A stretch of 64,000 bases of DNA, taken from NCBI GenBank assembly GCA_011390955.1, contig JAABRM010000005.1, positions 1 to 64,000 on the forward strand, read 5' to 3'. Of the stretch, positions 41,859 to 51,243 are shown in pieces. The notes below the pieces were generated by a model. The model did no database searches, was not told where the DNA came from, and saw only the letters and a list, made by a program, of their open reading frames with translations. The first letter of the stretch is position 1. Every line of letters begins with the position of its first letter. A program made the translations under genes and the position numbers. The stretch comes from Oscillatoriales cyanobacterium. GTDB taxonomy: Bacteria > Cyanobacteriota > Cyanobacteriia > Cyanobacteriales > Laspinemataceae.

Positions 41859-42232
41859 TTTACGGAAGATTGATTGATGGGAAAGCAACCGTAGCAGTGG
41901 TGTTTCGTTTATCTGGACAGCCTGATTTTTCTATAAATTTTGTCATCGATACTGGATTCAACGACTATCTTACCTTACCACCACAAGCAGTTAGTGCAAT
42001 GAATCTTCCATTATATTCCAGTACCCAGGCAAGATTGGCTGATGGGAGAGAAACATTATTGTCTATACATTTAGCAACAATTGTTTGGGACAATGTAGAA
42101 AAAGTTGTGCCGATTTTAGCTTCTGGTTATAAACCTTTACTGGGAACAGCTTTAATGGAAGGATATCATCTAGAGATAGATTTTGAAGATAATGGTTTAG
42201 TTTCTTTAGAAAAACTCTCAAAATCTAATTGA
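41855..42232 (+). CDS. retropepsin-like clan AA aspartic protease
   Basis: 125 residues. FVIDTGFNDYLTLPPQAV carries the single D-T-G active-site motif near residues 33-35, as in dimeric retropepsin-type proteases. RLADGRETLLSIHLATIVW and PLLGTALMEGYHLEIDFEDN form the flap and the hydrophobic-Gly turn (LLGTALM) of the family. Substrate unknown. Second gene of a coupled pair. Confidence 0.8.
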   Translation: MIYGRLIDGKATVAVVFRLSGQPDFSINFVIDTGFNDYLTLPPQAVSAMNLPLYSSTQARLADGRETLLSIHLATIVWDNVEKVVPILASGYKPLLGTALMEGYHLEIDFEDNGLVSLEKLSKSN

Positions 42233-42241
42233 TAATAGTAG

Positions 42242-42300
42242 GGGCGAAGCATTCGGACAGGTAGGGGCAACCACCGCCATCGGATTGCCCCTACAGAGGG
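42242..42300. repeat. GTAGGGGCGAAGCATTC and GTAGGGGCAACC hairpin repeats
   Basis: Members of the dispersed GTAGGGGC...GCCCCTAC family directly after the aspartic-protease gene; may act as its terminator. Confidence 0.6.
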
Positions 42301-42340
42301 TGTGGTTTACTCAACAGAGAACCGCTGTAATTACCAGCCT

Positions 42341-43024
42341 GTGGTGCGTTACGGCTGGAATAGAGGTTAATTGTGTATGTCAAATCACTATTCACTTTTC
42401 ACTCTTCCCTACACCCTACACCCTACACCCTACACCCTACACAGTGGTGCGTTACGGCTGGAATAGAGGTTAATTGTGTATGTCAAAGTTATTTGCCAGC
42501 CTAACACACCCTACACCCTACACCCTGGGGAGAAGTGATGCATTCGTAGGGGCGAATGGCCATATAGCCTGACGGCATGGGCTTCGCAAGGACGCCCGTA
42601 CAAGTGAAAAGTTATGCATAAATATCACTATTCACTATTCACTATTCACTTTTCACTCTTCCCTACACCCTACACCCTACACCCTACACCCTACACAGTG
42701 GTGCGTTACGGCTGGAATAGAGGTTAATTGTGTATGTCAAAGTTATTTGCCAGCCTAACACACCCTACACCCTACACCCTGGGGAGAAGTGATGCATTCG
42801 TAGGGGCGAATGGCCATATAGCCTGACGGCATGGGCTTCGCAAGGACGCCCGTACAAGTGAAAAGTTATGCATAAATATCACTATTCACTATTCACTATT
42901 CACTTTTCACTCTTCCCTACACCCTACACCCTACACCCTACACCCTACACAGTGGTGCGTTACGGCTGGAATAGAGGTTAATTGTGTATGTCAAAGTTAT
43001 TTGCCAGCCTAACACACCCTACAT
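42341..43024. repeat. 254-bp tandem repeat array with CCCTACA heptamers
   Basis: GTGGTGCGTTACGGCTGGAA recurs at 42341, 42444, 42698 and 42952; the last three starts are exactly 254 bases apart. Each full unit contains TGTGTATGTCAAAGTTATTT, an inverted GTACGGGCG repeat, CACTATT heptamers and four or five CCCTACA heptamers. The units are nearly identical, indicating recent duplication. No coding potential. Confidence 0.9.
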
Positions 43025-43065
43025 TTTGCTACTTGGGATGGTTTCTGGGTCGATTGAATAGTTAT

Positions 43066-43091
43066 GTAGGGTGGGCAATTGCCCACCCTAC
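43066..43091. terminator. perfect 26-bp palindrome after clpC
   Basis: GTAGGGTGGGCAA and its exact complement without loop, 10 bases after the clpC stop on the minus strand. Related to the AGGGTGGGC hairpin repeats at 7766 and 9453. Likely stops clpC transcripts. Confidence 0.5.
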
Positions 43092-43100
43092 GCGGATTTA

Positions 43101-45572
43101 TTAAACCGCAGGTGTTAGTAATTCCCGATCTTTGGCGGGTTGAACGATGACTTTTCCTTCTTCATTGATATCCACTAAGGCGCTGTCTCCTTCGCTGACG
43201 CGACCGGAGAGAATTTCTTCGGCAAGGACATCTTCCAGTAAGCGCACGATCGCCCGACGTAAGGGACGCGCCCCATACGCAGGGTTATATCCTTCTTCGA
43301 CTAACCGTTCTTTGAAGCGATCGCTGACCGTTAAGGTAATGTCTTTTTCGGTTAACCGTTTGAAGACATCCCGTAACATAATTTCAGAGATTTGTTTGAC
43401 TTCTTCTTTGGTTAATTGACGGAAGACAATAATCTCGTCCAGACGGTTGAGAAATTCGGGACGGAAGTATTGTTTTAGTTCTTCATTCACCAAGTTGCGA
43501 ATCCGATTATATTGGGCATCTTCTTGGTTTTCACTGAATTCAAACCCGAGGCCACCGCCACCTTTTTCGATGACTTTAGAACCGATGTTAGAAGTCAAAA
43601 TAATTAAGGTATTTTTGAAGTCTACGGTGCGACCTTTGGCATCAGTTAAACGGCCATCTTCCAGGATTTGCAACAGCATATTGAAGATGTCCGGGTGGGC
43701 TTTTTCGATTTCATCAAATAGCACCACGGTGTAAGGACGACGACGGACGGCTTCGGTTAATTGTCCGCCTTCGTTGTAGCCCACATATCCCGGAGGGGAT
43801 CCGATGAGTTTGGAGACGGTGTGCCGTTCCATATATTCGGACATATCTAACCGAATCATGGCTTCTTCAGAACCGAAGAAGTAAGCGGCAAGAGATTTGG
43901 TGAGTTCGGTTTTGCCCACCCCGGTCGGCCCAGAGAAGACAAAGGAGGCGATGGGACGGTTGGGGTTTTTCAGTCCGACCCGGGCGCGACGAATGGCGCG
44001 GGATACGGCTTTAACTGCTTCGTCTTGTCCGATCATCCGCTGATGCAAGGTGTCTTCCATGTGCATCAGTTTCTCGGATTCGGATTCGGTCAGCTTGTTG
44101 ACGGGGACGCCAGTCCAAGAGGAGACAATGTGGGCAATGTCTTCTTCGGTGACGACTGGGGAAATTTCCGGGGTTTGGCTGCCGTCTTTCTTTTTGTTTT
44201 GCGCGATCGCCCGAATTTGTTCTTTTATTTCCAATTCGCGATCGCGTAGTTCTCCGGCTTTATCATAGTCTTGAGAACGCACCGCCTCATCTTTTTCTTT
44301 GAGGACTTGGCGCAGTTCTTTGTCCAATTCCTTCGCAGCAGGGGGCAACTGGGAGTTAATTAAACGGACTCGTGACCCGGCTTCATCAACTAAGTCAATG
44401 GCTTTATCCGGTAAAAAGCGGTCGGAAATATAGCGATCGGACAGTTTCGCCGCTGCGTCCAGGGCTTCATCGGAAATTTTCAGCTTATGGTGTTCTTCAT
44501 AGCGATCGCGCAAACCAAACAGGATTTCGATGGTTTCTTCTACGGTTGGTTCGCCCACCATCACGGGCTGAAAACGGCGTTCCAGGGCGGCATCCCGTTC
44601 GATATGCTTGCGATACTCATCCAGAGTGGTAGCGCCAATGCATTGGAGTTCGCCCCGGGCTAAAGCGGGTTTGAGAATATTCGCCGCATCGATCGCCCCT
44701 TCCGCAGCCCCAGCCCCAATCAGGGTATGGACTTCATCAATCACTAGGATAATATCTCCCTGAGAGCGAATCTCATCCATAATGCTTTTCAGGCGTTCTT
44801 CAAATTCGCCCCGATACTTGGTGCCCGCCACCAGCAAGCCGATATCCAGGGTGACAACCCGCTTGTTTTCCAATAGATCCGGGATATCTCCGGTGACAAT
44901 GCGTTGGGCCAGACCTTCGGCGATCGCGGTTTTGCCGACCCCCGGTTCTCCAATCAACACGGGATTATTCTTAGTCCGGCGACCGAGAATTTGGATCGTG
45001 CGTTCAATTTCTTTCATCCGACCCACCACGGGATCGAGTTTGCCCTCGACGGCCAATTGGGTTAAATTCGTGCCAAACTCGTCCAGAGTGGGAGTTTTTT
45101 GTCGGCCTTTGCTGCCTGCCCCTGGGGTGACTTCGGCAGTTTCTCCCAACATCCGAATCACCTCAGTGCGGACTTTGCTCAGGTCAACTCCCAAATTTTC
45201 CAGCACTCGTGCTGCCACCCCTTCCCCTTCGCGGATCAAACCCAGGAGCAAATGTTCCGTGCCGATATAGTTGTGACCTAATTGGCGGGCTTCTTCTAAC
45301 GATAGTTCTAAAACCCGCTTTGCGCGAGGAGTGAAGGGAATTTCCACCGCCACGAAGCCAGAACCGCGACCAATAATTTTTTCTACTTCAATCCGGGCAT
45401 CTTTGAGATTTACCCCCATTGCTTTGAGAACTTTGGCCGCGACCCCAGTTCCTTCTCCAATGACACCCAGCAAGATTTGCTCCGTACCCACGAAGTTATG
45501 CCCCAGACGGCGGGCTTCCTCCTGAGCGAGCATAATCACTTTAATTGCTTTTTCTGTGAAGCGTTCAAACAT
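43101..45572 (-). CDS. clpC: ATP-dependent Clp protease ATPase subunit ClpC
   Basis: 823 residues from the ATG at 45572 ([20 protein letters not shown], the normal ClpC start). The double Clp-N domain (residues 3-140) has two copies of LGHN(F/Y)(V/I)GTE. AAA1 has GEPGVGKTA and [16 protein letters not shown]-like middle segment contains [23 protein letters not shown]2 has [21 protein letters not shown] and [11 protein letters not shown]. It unfolds substrates for ClpP-type proteases in the cytoplasm and chloroplast-like stroma equivalent. All Walker motifs are intact. GAGGGA lies 13 bases upstream of the ATG. Monocistronic. Confidence 0.97.
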   Translation of the reverse strand: MFERFTEKAIKVIMLAQEEARRLGHNFVGTEQILLGVIGEGTGVAAKVLKAMGVNLKDARIEVEKIIGRGSGFVAVEIPFTPRAKRVLELSLEEARQLGHNYIGTEHLLLGLIREGEGVAARVLENLGVDLSKVRTEVIRMLGETAEVTPGAGSKGRQKTPTLDEFGTNLTQLAVEGKLDPVVGRMKEIERTIQILGRRTKNNPVLIGEPGVGKTAIAEGLAQRIVTGDIPDLLENKRVVTLDIGLLVAGTKYRGEFEERLKSIMDEIRSQGDIILVIDEVHTLIGAGAAEGAIDAANILKPALARGELQCIGATTLDEYRKHIERDAALERRFQPVMVGEPTVEETIEILFGLRDRYEEHHKLKISDEALDAAAKLSDRYISDRFLPDKAIDLVDEAGSRVRLINSQLPPAAKELDKELRQVLKEKDEAVRSQDYDKAGELRDRELEIKEQIRAIAQNKKKDGSQTPEISPVVTEEDIAHIVSSWTGVPVNKLTESESEKLMHMEDTLHQRMIGQDEAVKAVSRAIRRARVGLKNPNRPIASFVFSGPTGVGKTELTKSLAAYFFGSEEAMIRLDMSEYMERHTVSKLIGSPPGYVGYNEGGQLTEAVRRRPYTVVLFDEIEKAHPDIFNMLLQILEDGRLTDAKGRTVDFKNTLIILTSNIGSKVIEKGGGGLGFEFSENQEDAQYNRIRNLVNEELKQYFRPEFLNRLDEIIVFRQLTKEEVKQISEIMLRDVFKRLTEKDITLTVSDRFKERLVEEGYNPAYGARPLRRAIVRLLEDVLAEEILSGRVSEGDSALVDINEEGKVIVQPAKDRELLTPAV

Positions 45573-45590
45573 GGCTTTTTTTTCCCTCAA

Positions 45591-45948
45591 GAGACACTTA
45601 TGGCACTAAATTCCCTGCGAAGGTACAGAGAGATGACTTTTCATATAGTGCTTTAAATTTAGCTTAGATTACAAGGGGGATTACCTCACTGCTTTTAGAT
45701 ATGTTTACCGAAGGCAAACCTACTTTCCATGAGATCGATCCCTGTTGTGCCACATTATAGTGTCAATTTGTGTTTCTGGGGGGACTAAATCTGGATGGCT
45801 GGTTTTTGCCCATCCAGAGAGCGATCGGCGCCGGGGAGTCAGGATAGGGCGATCGCACCGAGCCATCCCTTATCCCTACCATAAACCCTGATGATCTTCG
45901 ATGTGATATTTCTGAATAATAAATCGTTTATTCCTGGTTAATCAGAGT
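45591..45948. other. divergent promoter region of clpC and hydrolase genes
   Basis: 358 bases without dispersed repeats apart from two HIP1-type GCGATCG sites and the weak palindrome TTTTTGCCCATCCAGAGAGC nearby. No small gene seen. It must hold both promoters, but I cannot place a convincing -10/-35 pair. Confidence 0.3.
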
Positions 45949-46791
45949 ATGGCTACACATCAAACATTAAATTTATCCGATATTCAGCTTTCTTATTGGG
46001 AATGGAACCAAGGGAAAGAACCATTGCTGTTGTTGCATGGGTTGGCCAATCATGCCTTGGTTTGGACAAGTTTGGCCGAATATTTGCGCGATCGCTATCA
46101 TATTGTGGCGGTGGATATGCGCGGACATGGTGACAGCAGTAAGCCCAAAACTGGCTATACCTTTAAAGAGGCGATCGGGGACTTAGAAGCATTATTAGAT
46201 CATTTAGGGTGGAAATCTACCCATATCGTCGCCCATTCTTGGTGTGGCAAACTAGCCCCAATTTGGGCAGTAAAATCGCCCCATCTCATTCGCAGCATGG
46301 TATTAGTTGACCCGATTTTCATCACCAAAATGCCAGCGGCCATGAAACTCACCTTTCCCATCTTATATCGAGTCTTACCATCCTTAAAAGAAATTGAACC
46401 CGTCCCCACTTATGAAGCCGCAGAAAACCGCGCCAAAGAGTTATCCCTTTATCAAGGATGGAGTCTGGAACAACAACAAATATTTCAAACCGGCATCGAG
46501 CAAAAACCCGACGGAACTTGGGCCAGTAAATGTACCATTGAAGCCCGAAATGAAATATTTGAAGAAGTAATGCGCGTCCCCGGGCTTACCGAACCGATTC
46601 AGATTCCCACTTTATTTGTGCAACCGGAAAAAGGGGTAAATCGCATGGAATGGCAACTCAAACCTTACAAAACGTACTTAAAAAATTTACGCATTTGCCA
46701 AGCCCCAGGCAACCATTGGCCATTCGTAGTAGAACCGGCAGCATTTAATCGCATTGTCGAAGAATTTCTAGCGGAACAAATAGCCGGTTAA
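45949..46791 (+). CDS. alpha/beta hydrolase
   Basis: 280 residues. LLLLHGLANHALVW (oxyanion HG), VAVDMRGHGDSSKP and the nucleophile elbow VAHSWCGKLA (S-W-C-G rather than the common S-x-G-G) are followed by a cap region. The general-base His is in APGNHWPF near 257. Typical length for haloperoxidase/lipase-like alpha/beta hydrolases. The acid residue is probably the Asp in VDPIF or a Glu in the TLFVQPEKG strand. Substrate unknown. Single gene followed by repeats. Confidence 0.85.
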   Translation: MATHQTLNLSDIQLSYWEWNQGKEPLLLLHGLANHALVWTSLAEYLRDRYHIVAVDMRGHGDSSKPKTGYTFKEAIGDLEALLDHLGWKSTHIVAHSWCGKLAPIWAVKSPHLIRSMVLVDPIFITKMPAAMKLTFPILYRVLPSLKEIEPVPTYEAAENRAKELSLYQGWSLEQQQIFQTGIEQKPDGTWASKCTIEARNEIFEEVMRVPGLTEPIQIPTLFVQPEKGVNRMEWQLKPYKTYLKNLRICQAPGNHWPFVVEPAAFNRIVEEFLAEQIAG

Positions 46792-46843
46792 TTTAAAAGC
46801 CCAGAACCCCAGAAACCGGGTTTTATTTGCTACCAATAAACAA

Positions 46844-46872
46844 GTAGGGACACGGCATTGCCGTGTCCCTAC
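46844..46872. repeat. GTAGGGACACGGCA hairpin
   Basis: 29-base near-perfect palindrome (GTAGGGACACGGCA-T-TGCCGTGTCCCTAC). An identical one is at 52720-52748. May terminate the hydrolase transcript. Confidence 0.75.
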
Positions 46873-46974
46873 ATAAAAATTTTGGCAAAAAATTACCAAA
46901 AAAACTATTGACAAATGGCCAAGAATCATTTATGATATAGTTATGGTATGATGGGAGAAAATGTCGCCATATAT

Positions 46975-47375
46975 ACTTCCAGAAACCCGGTTTCTTCAGA
47001 CAACCTTTGCCACCAACCCCAGAAACCGGGTTTCTTTAGATAACCTTTGCCACCAACCAACAAATCTTATAGAAACCCGGTTTCTTTTTTGCCTAAGTCA
47101 AGTCGCCAGAAACCGGGTTTCTTTAGACCATCTTTGCCACCAACCCCAGAAACCGGGTTTCTTCAGACCATCTTTGCCACCAACCAACAAATCTTATAGA
47201 AACCCGGTTTCTTCTTGGTTTCTTTTTTGCCGAAGTCAAATAACCCAAAAACCCAACCCCAGAAACCGGGTTTCTCCAGATAACCTTTGCCACCAACCAA
47301 CAAATCTTATAGAAACCCGGTTTCTTTTTGGTTTCTTCTTTGCCGAAGTCAACTCCCTAGAAACCGGGTTTATTG
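46975..47375. repeat. cluster of AGAAACCCGGTTTCT palindromes with shared spacers
   Basis: About nine palindromes (AGAAACCGGGTTTCTT or the complement), 37-63 bases apart. Between them recur AGACAACCTTTGCCACCAAC, AACAAATCTTATAG and TTTGCCGAAGTCAA. The arrangement repeats at 48219-48440. A 147-codon frame through it only translates the repeats. Confidence 0.85.
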
Positions 47376-47435
47376 ATTTCAAAAATGCGAATTATAGACT
47401 ATAATTAAATTTAGCACTCGATACCCTTTAAAACC

Positions 47436-47708
47436 ATGCTAATTTTACCTAAACTACAAAGTTTACCAAATAGTTTTCCCGTAGAAGGGGCTGTTCGCAT
47501 CGAATTAGTAGAAGGAATTCCTATTTTTCGGGCTTCTAGGATGATTCTAGAACGGATTGACGTTTTATTGGAGAAGCAGCAACAATTACTCCTCAACGCT
47601 GAGGAAGAAAAAGAACTCGATTTATATGAAGAAATCGACGATTATCTCAGTTTGGTTAATCGAACGGTTCGCAATATGTACTTAAATCAGCATAAATCTG
47701 CTTTATAA
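47436..47708 (+). CDS. small partner protein of HNH gene
   Basis: Ninety residues, with a folded first half (VRIELVEGIPIFRASRMILE) and an acidic helical tail (EEEKELDLYEEIDDYLSLVN). It stops three bases before the HNH start. I have seen this pair together in cyanobacteria and suspect an antitoxin or immunity-type partner, but this rests only on the layout and the acidic helix. Confidence 0.6.
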   Translation: MLILPKLQSLPNSFPVEGAVRIELVEGIPIFRASRMILERIDVLLEKQQQLLLNAEEEKELDLYEEIDDYLSLVNRTVRNMYLNQHKSAL

Positions 47709-47711
47709 ACA

Positions 47712-48164
47712 ATGTCTTTTCGTCGTCAAATTCCTGAAAATACCCAGAATATCATTCGCCAACGGGCTAATTTTTTATGCGAATACTGTCATGCCTCAGA
47801 AAAATGGCAATATGTACCGTTTACTATCGAGCATATTATTCCCTTAGCCAAAAATGGAACAGATAGCCTGGATAATTTGGCTTTGGCTTGTTTTCATTGT
47901 AACCGAAAAAAATCCGATCGCACAACAGCAATTGATGAAATATCTGGGGCTGAAGTTCCTTTATTTAACCCAAGAAAAGAAAGCTGGCAGACTCATTTTA
48001 TTTGGTCAGTGGATGGACTATTTATCATTGGTTTAACTCCAATTGGAAGGGCTACAGTTACGGCATTAGCCCTCAATCGGCAAAGAGTGATTAATATCCG
48101 ATCCGCCGATCAAGCTGTGGGGCGACATCCTCCAGCAGAGGATGGGCGATCGGCTGCCGAGTAA
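47712..48164 (+). CDS. HNH endonuclease
   Basis: 150 residues. FLCEYCHASEKWQYVPFTIE carries the first zinc Cys pair, EHIIPLAKNGTDSLDNLALA the HNH His and Asn, and CFHCNRKKSDRT the second Cys pair. The C-terminal part ends RSADQAVGRHPPAEDGRSAA, where a GCGACATCCTCCAGCAGAGG repeat-like stretch may have changed the tail. Metal-dependent nuclease by family; target unknown. Coupled with the small gene before it. Confidence 0.85.
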   Translation: MSFRRQIPENTQNIIRQRANFLCEYCHASEKWQYVPFTIEHIIPLAKNGTDSLDNLALACFHCNRKKSDRTTAIDEISGAEVPLFNPRKESWQTHFIWSVDGLFIIGLTPIGRATVTALALNRQRVINIRSADQAVGRHPPAEDGRSAAE

Positions 48165-48218
48165 AGTTTTAATTCACTTTTGAAAGCCTAAATTTAGGGC
48201 AAGAAAACTTGTGGGGGT

Positions 48219-48440
48219 ACAGAAACCGGGTTTCTTCAGATAACCTTTGCCACCAACCCCAGAAACCGGGTTTCTTTAGACAACCTTTGCCACCAACTAA
48301 CAAATCTTATAGAAACCCGGTTTCTTCTTGGTTTCTTCTTTGCCGAAGTCAAATAACCCAAAAACCCAACCCCAGAAACCGGGTTTCTTTTGTGGATACT
48401 AAGGTTATCCGTTTTTTGCGAACAAGAAACCCGGTTTATC
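48219..48440. repeat. second AGAAACCCGGTTTCT cluster
   Basis: Five palindromes with the same spacers (CCTTTGCCACCAAC, AACAAATCTTATAG, TTTGCCGAAGTCAAATAACC) as at 46975-47375, so the two clusters bracketing the partner/HNH gene pair are direct repeats of each other. Confidence 0.85.
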
Positions 48441-48575
48441 TTCCCCGGGGAGATCGCTAGGGATTGACCCCAGTACAGAAAATGCAATCGTCAAACAATA
48501 AATCTAAGCATTTATGATAAAATTAAATTTTGTAGTTACACAAATCATAATCGATTCGGTCAAAGAGTTTAGTTT

Positions 48576-49454
48576 ATGGAATCTATGGAATGGAAAACTT
48601 GGTCTAATCTCCCATTAAGCCAGCGAGACTCCCTACCGGATCTATCGGGTATTTATGTCGTTGTAGATGCCGAAGATGAAGTATGGTATGTTGGCCAGTC
48701 GATCAATATTCAGAAACGCTGGCAAGGTAAAGGACATCACAGATATACACAATTAAGTCGAACCCACAAAAAACGTTCATATAGAATTTATTGGCAAAAT
48801 TTCCCATCCCATCAGCTTGATGAAAAAGAACAGCTATACATTGATCTATTCAAACCACACCTAAATGACACAAAAGTAAAAAAATATGTCAAAAAATCTA
48901 TACAACCCAACGATGAAATAAAGCGCCTTTTAAAGGTCATTAACAAAAAAACTACACTATTTCCCGATCTGAGGTCTGTAGTAATTGGCTACTACAGGGA
49001 AATGGATGAAGATGGAACTGTAGAAATTAAAGAATATCTTTCTATTATTATCGTGATTAATGCCAATGATCTTTACGGTCCCATCAATAATTCCTGTAAC
49101 AAGTCTTTGACTAGAAAAGGCAAAAATATAAAGGGTTCATGGTGTGTATATGAGAGTGACTGCGAAATTGATGATCCTAAGACGGAACCTGTTCGCCTTT
49201 TTTCGTTTATGTTGCCAGAAGTCGTATATCAATTTGTCTGTTATCCTAGTTTAATCGAGAATTTGAGGCAACACCCATCCTATCTTCAACAGGTAGAAAT
49301 TCAGGGTCAATCTGTTCTGGCTTTAAAAAATCCAGACATAGTTCCATCCTTATTAAGTCCTTCCTCACCAATTCTAGAAAATTCTTTCACGAAAGAAAAA
49401 ATTTATTTGGAATACAGGGCTAAAGACATCAAACCGATCGATGATTTACTGTGA
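48576..49454 (+). CDS. GIY-YIG nuclease family protein
   Basis: 292 residues. The GIY-YIG core is at the N-terminus: LSGIYVVV (G-I-Y), VWYVGQSINIQKRWQ (Y-V-G and the catalytic Arg), then DEKEQLYIDLFKP with the metal-binding Glu. The 200-residue C-terminal region (LKVINKKTTLFPDLRSVVIG, GSWCVYESDCEID) is not recognised and is probably a recognition domain. Such proteins may be mobile or defence nucleases. Low G+C and A-rich codons compared with core genes here. It begins after the second palindrome cluster. Confidence 0.8.
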   Translation: MESMEWKTWSNLPLSQRDSLPDLSGIYVVVDAEDEVWYVGQSINIQKRWQGKGHHRYTQLSRTHKKRSYRIYWQNFPSHQLDEKEQLYIDLFKPHLNDTKVKKYVKKSIQPNDEIKRLLKVINKKTTLFPDLRSVVIGYYREMDEDGTVEIKEYLSIIIVINANDLYGPINNSCNKSLTRKGKNIKGSWCVYESDCEIDDPKTEPVRLFSFMLPEVVYQFVCYPSLIENLRQHPSYLQQVEIQGQSVLALKNPDIVPSLLSPSSPILENSFTKEKIYLEYRAKDIKPIDDLL

Positions 49455-49542
49455 TAATTTTTGGTTATTAAAAGACCTGGATACAGAAACCGGTGTTTTT
49501 AATGACAAATTTTATAAACAAGCAAATGAAAATACGGGAATA

Positions 49543-49761
49543 ATGAAAATGTCGTGCAAAGTTAGCGTGGTTCTTGAAAAAGATGAATATGGATATTATG
49601 CATATTGTCCCGATCTCCCTGGGTGTCAAACCCAAGGAGATGATTTGAATGAAATTGTGTCCAATATCAAAGAAGCGATCGAACGCGATCGAACTTTACC
49701 TAGAGACTCTCTCAAGGGAAGAAAAAAGTGCTTTGTTACACCCATCGCTATCCGAAAATAA
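49543..49761 (+). pseudogene. hicB: hicB-like antitoxin, frameshifted by a 10-bp duplication
   Basis: The ATG at 49543 (GGGA upstream) gives VSVVLEKDEYGYYAYCPDLP and GCQTQGDDLNEIVSNIKEAI, the HicB partial RNase-H-like fold. At 49675-49694 the ten bases GCGATCGAAC occur twice in a row. Removing one copy restores AIELYLETLSREEKSALL, the expected HicB continuation; as it stands the frame shifts and ends at 49761. No hicA lies beside it. The duplicated unit contains the HIP1-like GCGATCG. Confidence 0.75.
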
Positions 49762-49827
49762 AATAGAATGGCCGATCCGCTGCCAACCCTTATCCGAAAA
49801 TAAAATAGATCGCCCTTGTCCCACAGA

Positions 49828-50112
49828 AAAGAAACCGGGTTTCTGTGGTTGATCTCCGCAGTTATCTGTTTTTTGCGAACAAGAAACCCGGTTTCTGGGG
49901 GTTGCTTGCGGGGGTAGAGAAACCGGGTTTCTGTTGTTGATATCCACGGTTATCTGTTTTTTGCGAAAAAGAAACCCGGTTTCTGGGGGTTACGATAAAA
50001 ACCTGTAGGGGCGAAGCATAAAGCCATGCCGTAGGCTTTATGCTTCGCCCCTACAGACTATCCCAGAAACCCGGTTTCTTTATCCGTTGCCAAATCTCAG
50101 AAACCGGGTTTA
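49828..50112. repeat. AGAAACCCGGTTTCT cluster and CGAAGCATAAAGCC palindrome
   Basis: Six palindromes with TATCTGTTTTTTGCGAA spacers. 50004-50055 is a 52-base palindrome TGTAGGGGCGAAGCATAAAG...CTTTATGCTTCGCCCCTACA. No gene seen in 49762-50161. Confidence 0.8.
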
Positions 50113-50161
50113 TTCAGTAAACCACAATTATCTGTAGGAGTGAGGCATTTTAAATATCATT

Positions 50162-50521
50162 TTAAATATACCGAACCTGATTTTGCATCTCATCTGAGGT
50201 CACTTGATTGAGAATAATTAGTAATCGTTGGGCAATTTCTTGGGGAGAACGACGAACCGCAAAAATCACACCATAATGCATCTGCCCTGAATCAAAATAA
50301 GCTTGTACCAGCGATTCAAAGTCAGTTCTATTGTGAGTAATCATAGTTCTCCCTTGACTGACAGCATAGGCAAATTGCTCGGCATCAGTAGCATGAAGTT
50401 GTTCGGCATCTCTGGCAGTAATAGCATCAAATCCTCTGGCTTGCAGCAATTCTGCCACCAAGACATTAACATCTTCATCTAAGTACAAACGAATAAATAA
50501 ACTATTCACAATACTATTCAC
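50162..50521 (-). CDS. DUF5615 PIN-like toxin
   Basis: 119 residues: IRLYLDEDVNVLVAELLQAR, FDAITARDAEQLHATDAEQF, GRTMITHNRTDFESL and GVIFAVRRSPQEIAQRLLII. DED near the start and the HNxxDF motif supply the acidic PIN-like positions. Overlaps its DUF433 partner by four bases. Distinct subgroup from the protein at 12697. Confidence 0.82.
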   Translation of the reverse strand: MNSIVNSLFIRLYLDEDVNVLVAELLQARGFDAITARDAEQLHATDAEQFAYAVSQGRTMITHNRTDFESLVQAYFDSGQMHYGVIFAVRRSPQEIAQRLLIILNQVTSDEMQNQVRYI

Positions 50522-50799
50522 AAATCTCTCACTAATGGATCGATCAGTTCATCAGGAATGCGGTTTTGCTCGATATAACGATTAATTTCCGCTTGACGAT
50601 CGCTGTAGTAAGTTAATGCGCCAAAAACTTGGGCTAAAGTTAAATGAGGCATTCCTTTGGGAATTTCTTCTGGTGCGACACCCATGCGCCAAGTTTCTAC
50701 AATTGCTCTAACGGGTGTACGAGTGCCTCGGACAATTGGTTCTCCGTGCAAAATCTCATCATCTCGTACAATGTAAAGATACTCTGTTGCTTGAACCAT
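50518..50799 (-). CDS. DUF433 antitoxin
   Basis: Ninety-three residues from the ATG at 50799 (the start at 50811 has no better ribosome-binding site). HGEPIVRGTRTPVRAIVETW, GVAPEEIPKGMPHLTLAQVF and GALTYYSDRQAEINRYIEQN are the DUF433 pattern. First gene of the pair. Confidence 0.82.
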   Translation of the reverse strand: MVQATEYLYIVRDDEILHGEPIVRGTRTPVRAIVETWRMGVAPEEIPKGMPHLTLAQVFGALTYYSDRQAEINRYIEQNRIPDELIDPLVRDL

Positions 50800-50924
50800 G
50801 ATTACCTTCAAAATTCATAAATTATTGATGGGTTAAGGCTCGGTTTTAATTCGCTTTTGAAACCCTAAATTTAGGGCAAGCTAACGCACCATACCACTGG
50901 CATTTTTATTTTACCATAAAAACT

Positions 50925-51240
50925 ATCCCAGAAACCAGGTTTCTGTTATGGATATCCGCAGTTATCTGTTTTTGGGGGTTGCTTGCGGGGGTAGAGAAAC
51001 CGGGTTTCTGTTGTGAATATCCGCAGTTATCTGTTTTTCGCGAAAAAGAAACCCGGTTTCTGGGGGTTTATTGCGGGGGTAGAGAAACCGGGTTTCTGTT
51101 GTGAATATCCGCAGTTATCTGTTTTTCGCGAAAAAGAAACCCGGTTTCTTCTGCCTATCCCTATCCGTTGCCAACTACTATCTGAAAATAAAATAGTCAG
51201 CCTATCCGCTGCCAGCTATTCCAGAAACCCGGTTTCTTGT
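50925..51240. repeat. AGAAACCCGGTTTCT cluster
   Basis: Six palindromes (one degraded, AGAAACCAGGTTTCT) separated by TATCCGCAGTTATCTGTTTT and GGGGGTAGAG. It continues the style of 49828-50112, so the clusters bracket the DUF5615/DUF433 pair. No gene. Confidence 0.8.
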
Positions 51241-51243
51241 TGG

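Noticed and set aside
42285-42473. 62-codon ORF in the 254-bp array
   Set aside because: Composed of heptamer and array repeats; no conserved coding signal.
46975-47375. CRISPR-like pattern of regularly repeated short palindromes
   Set aside because: Repeats are only 15-16 bp, alternate in orientation, and the spacers are shared rather than unique; no cas gene is nearby.
46961-47404. 147-codon ORF over the palindrome cluster
   Set aside because: It only translates the repeats (PETRFL, RNRVSLDNLCHQ units); no start signal and no domain.
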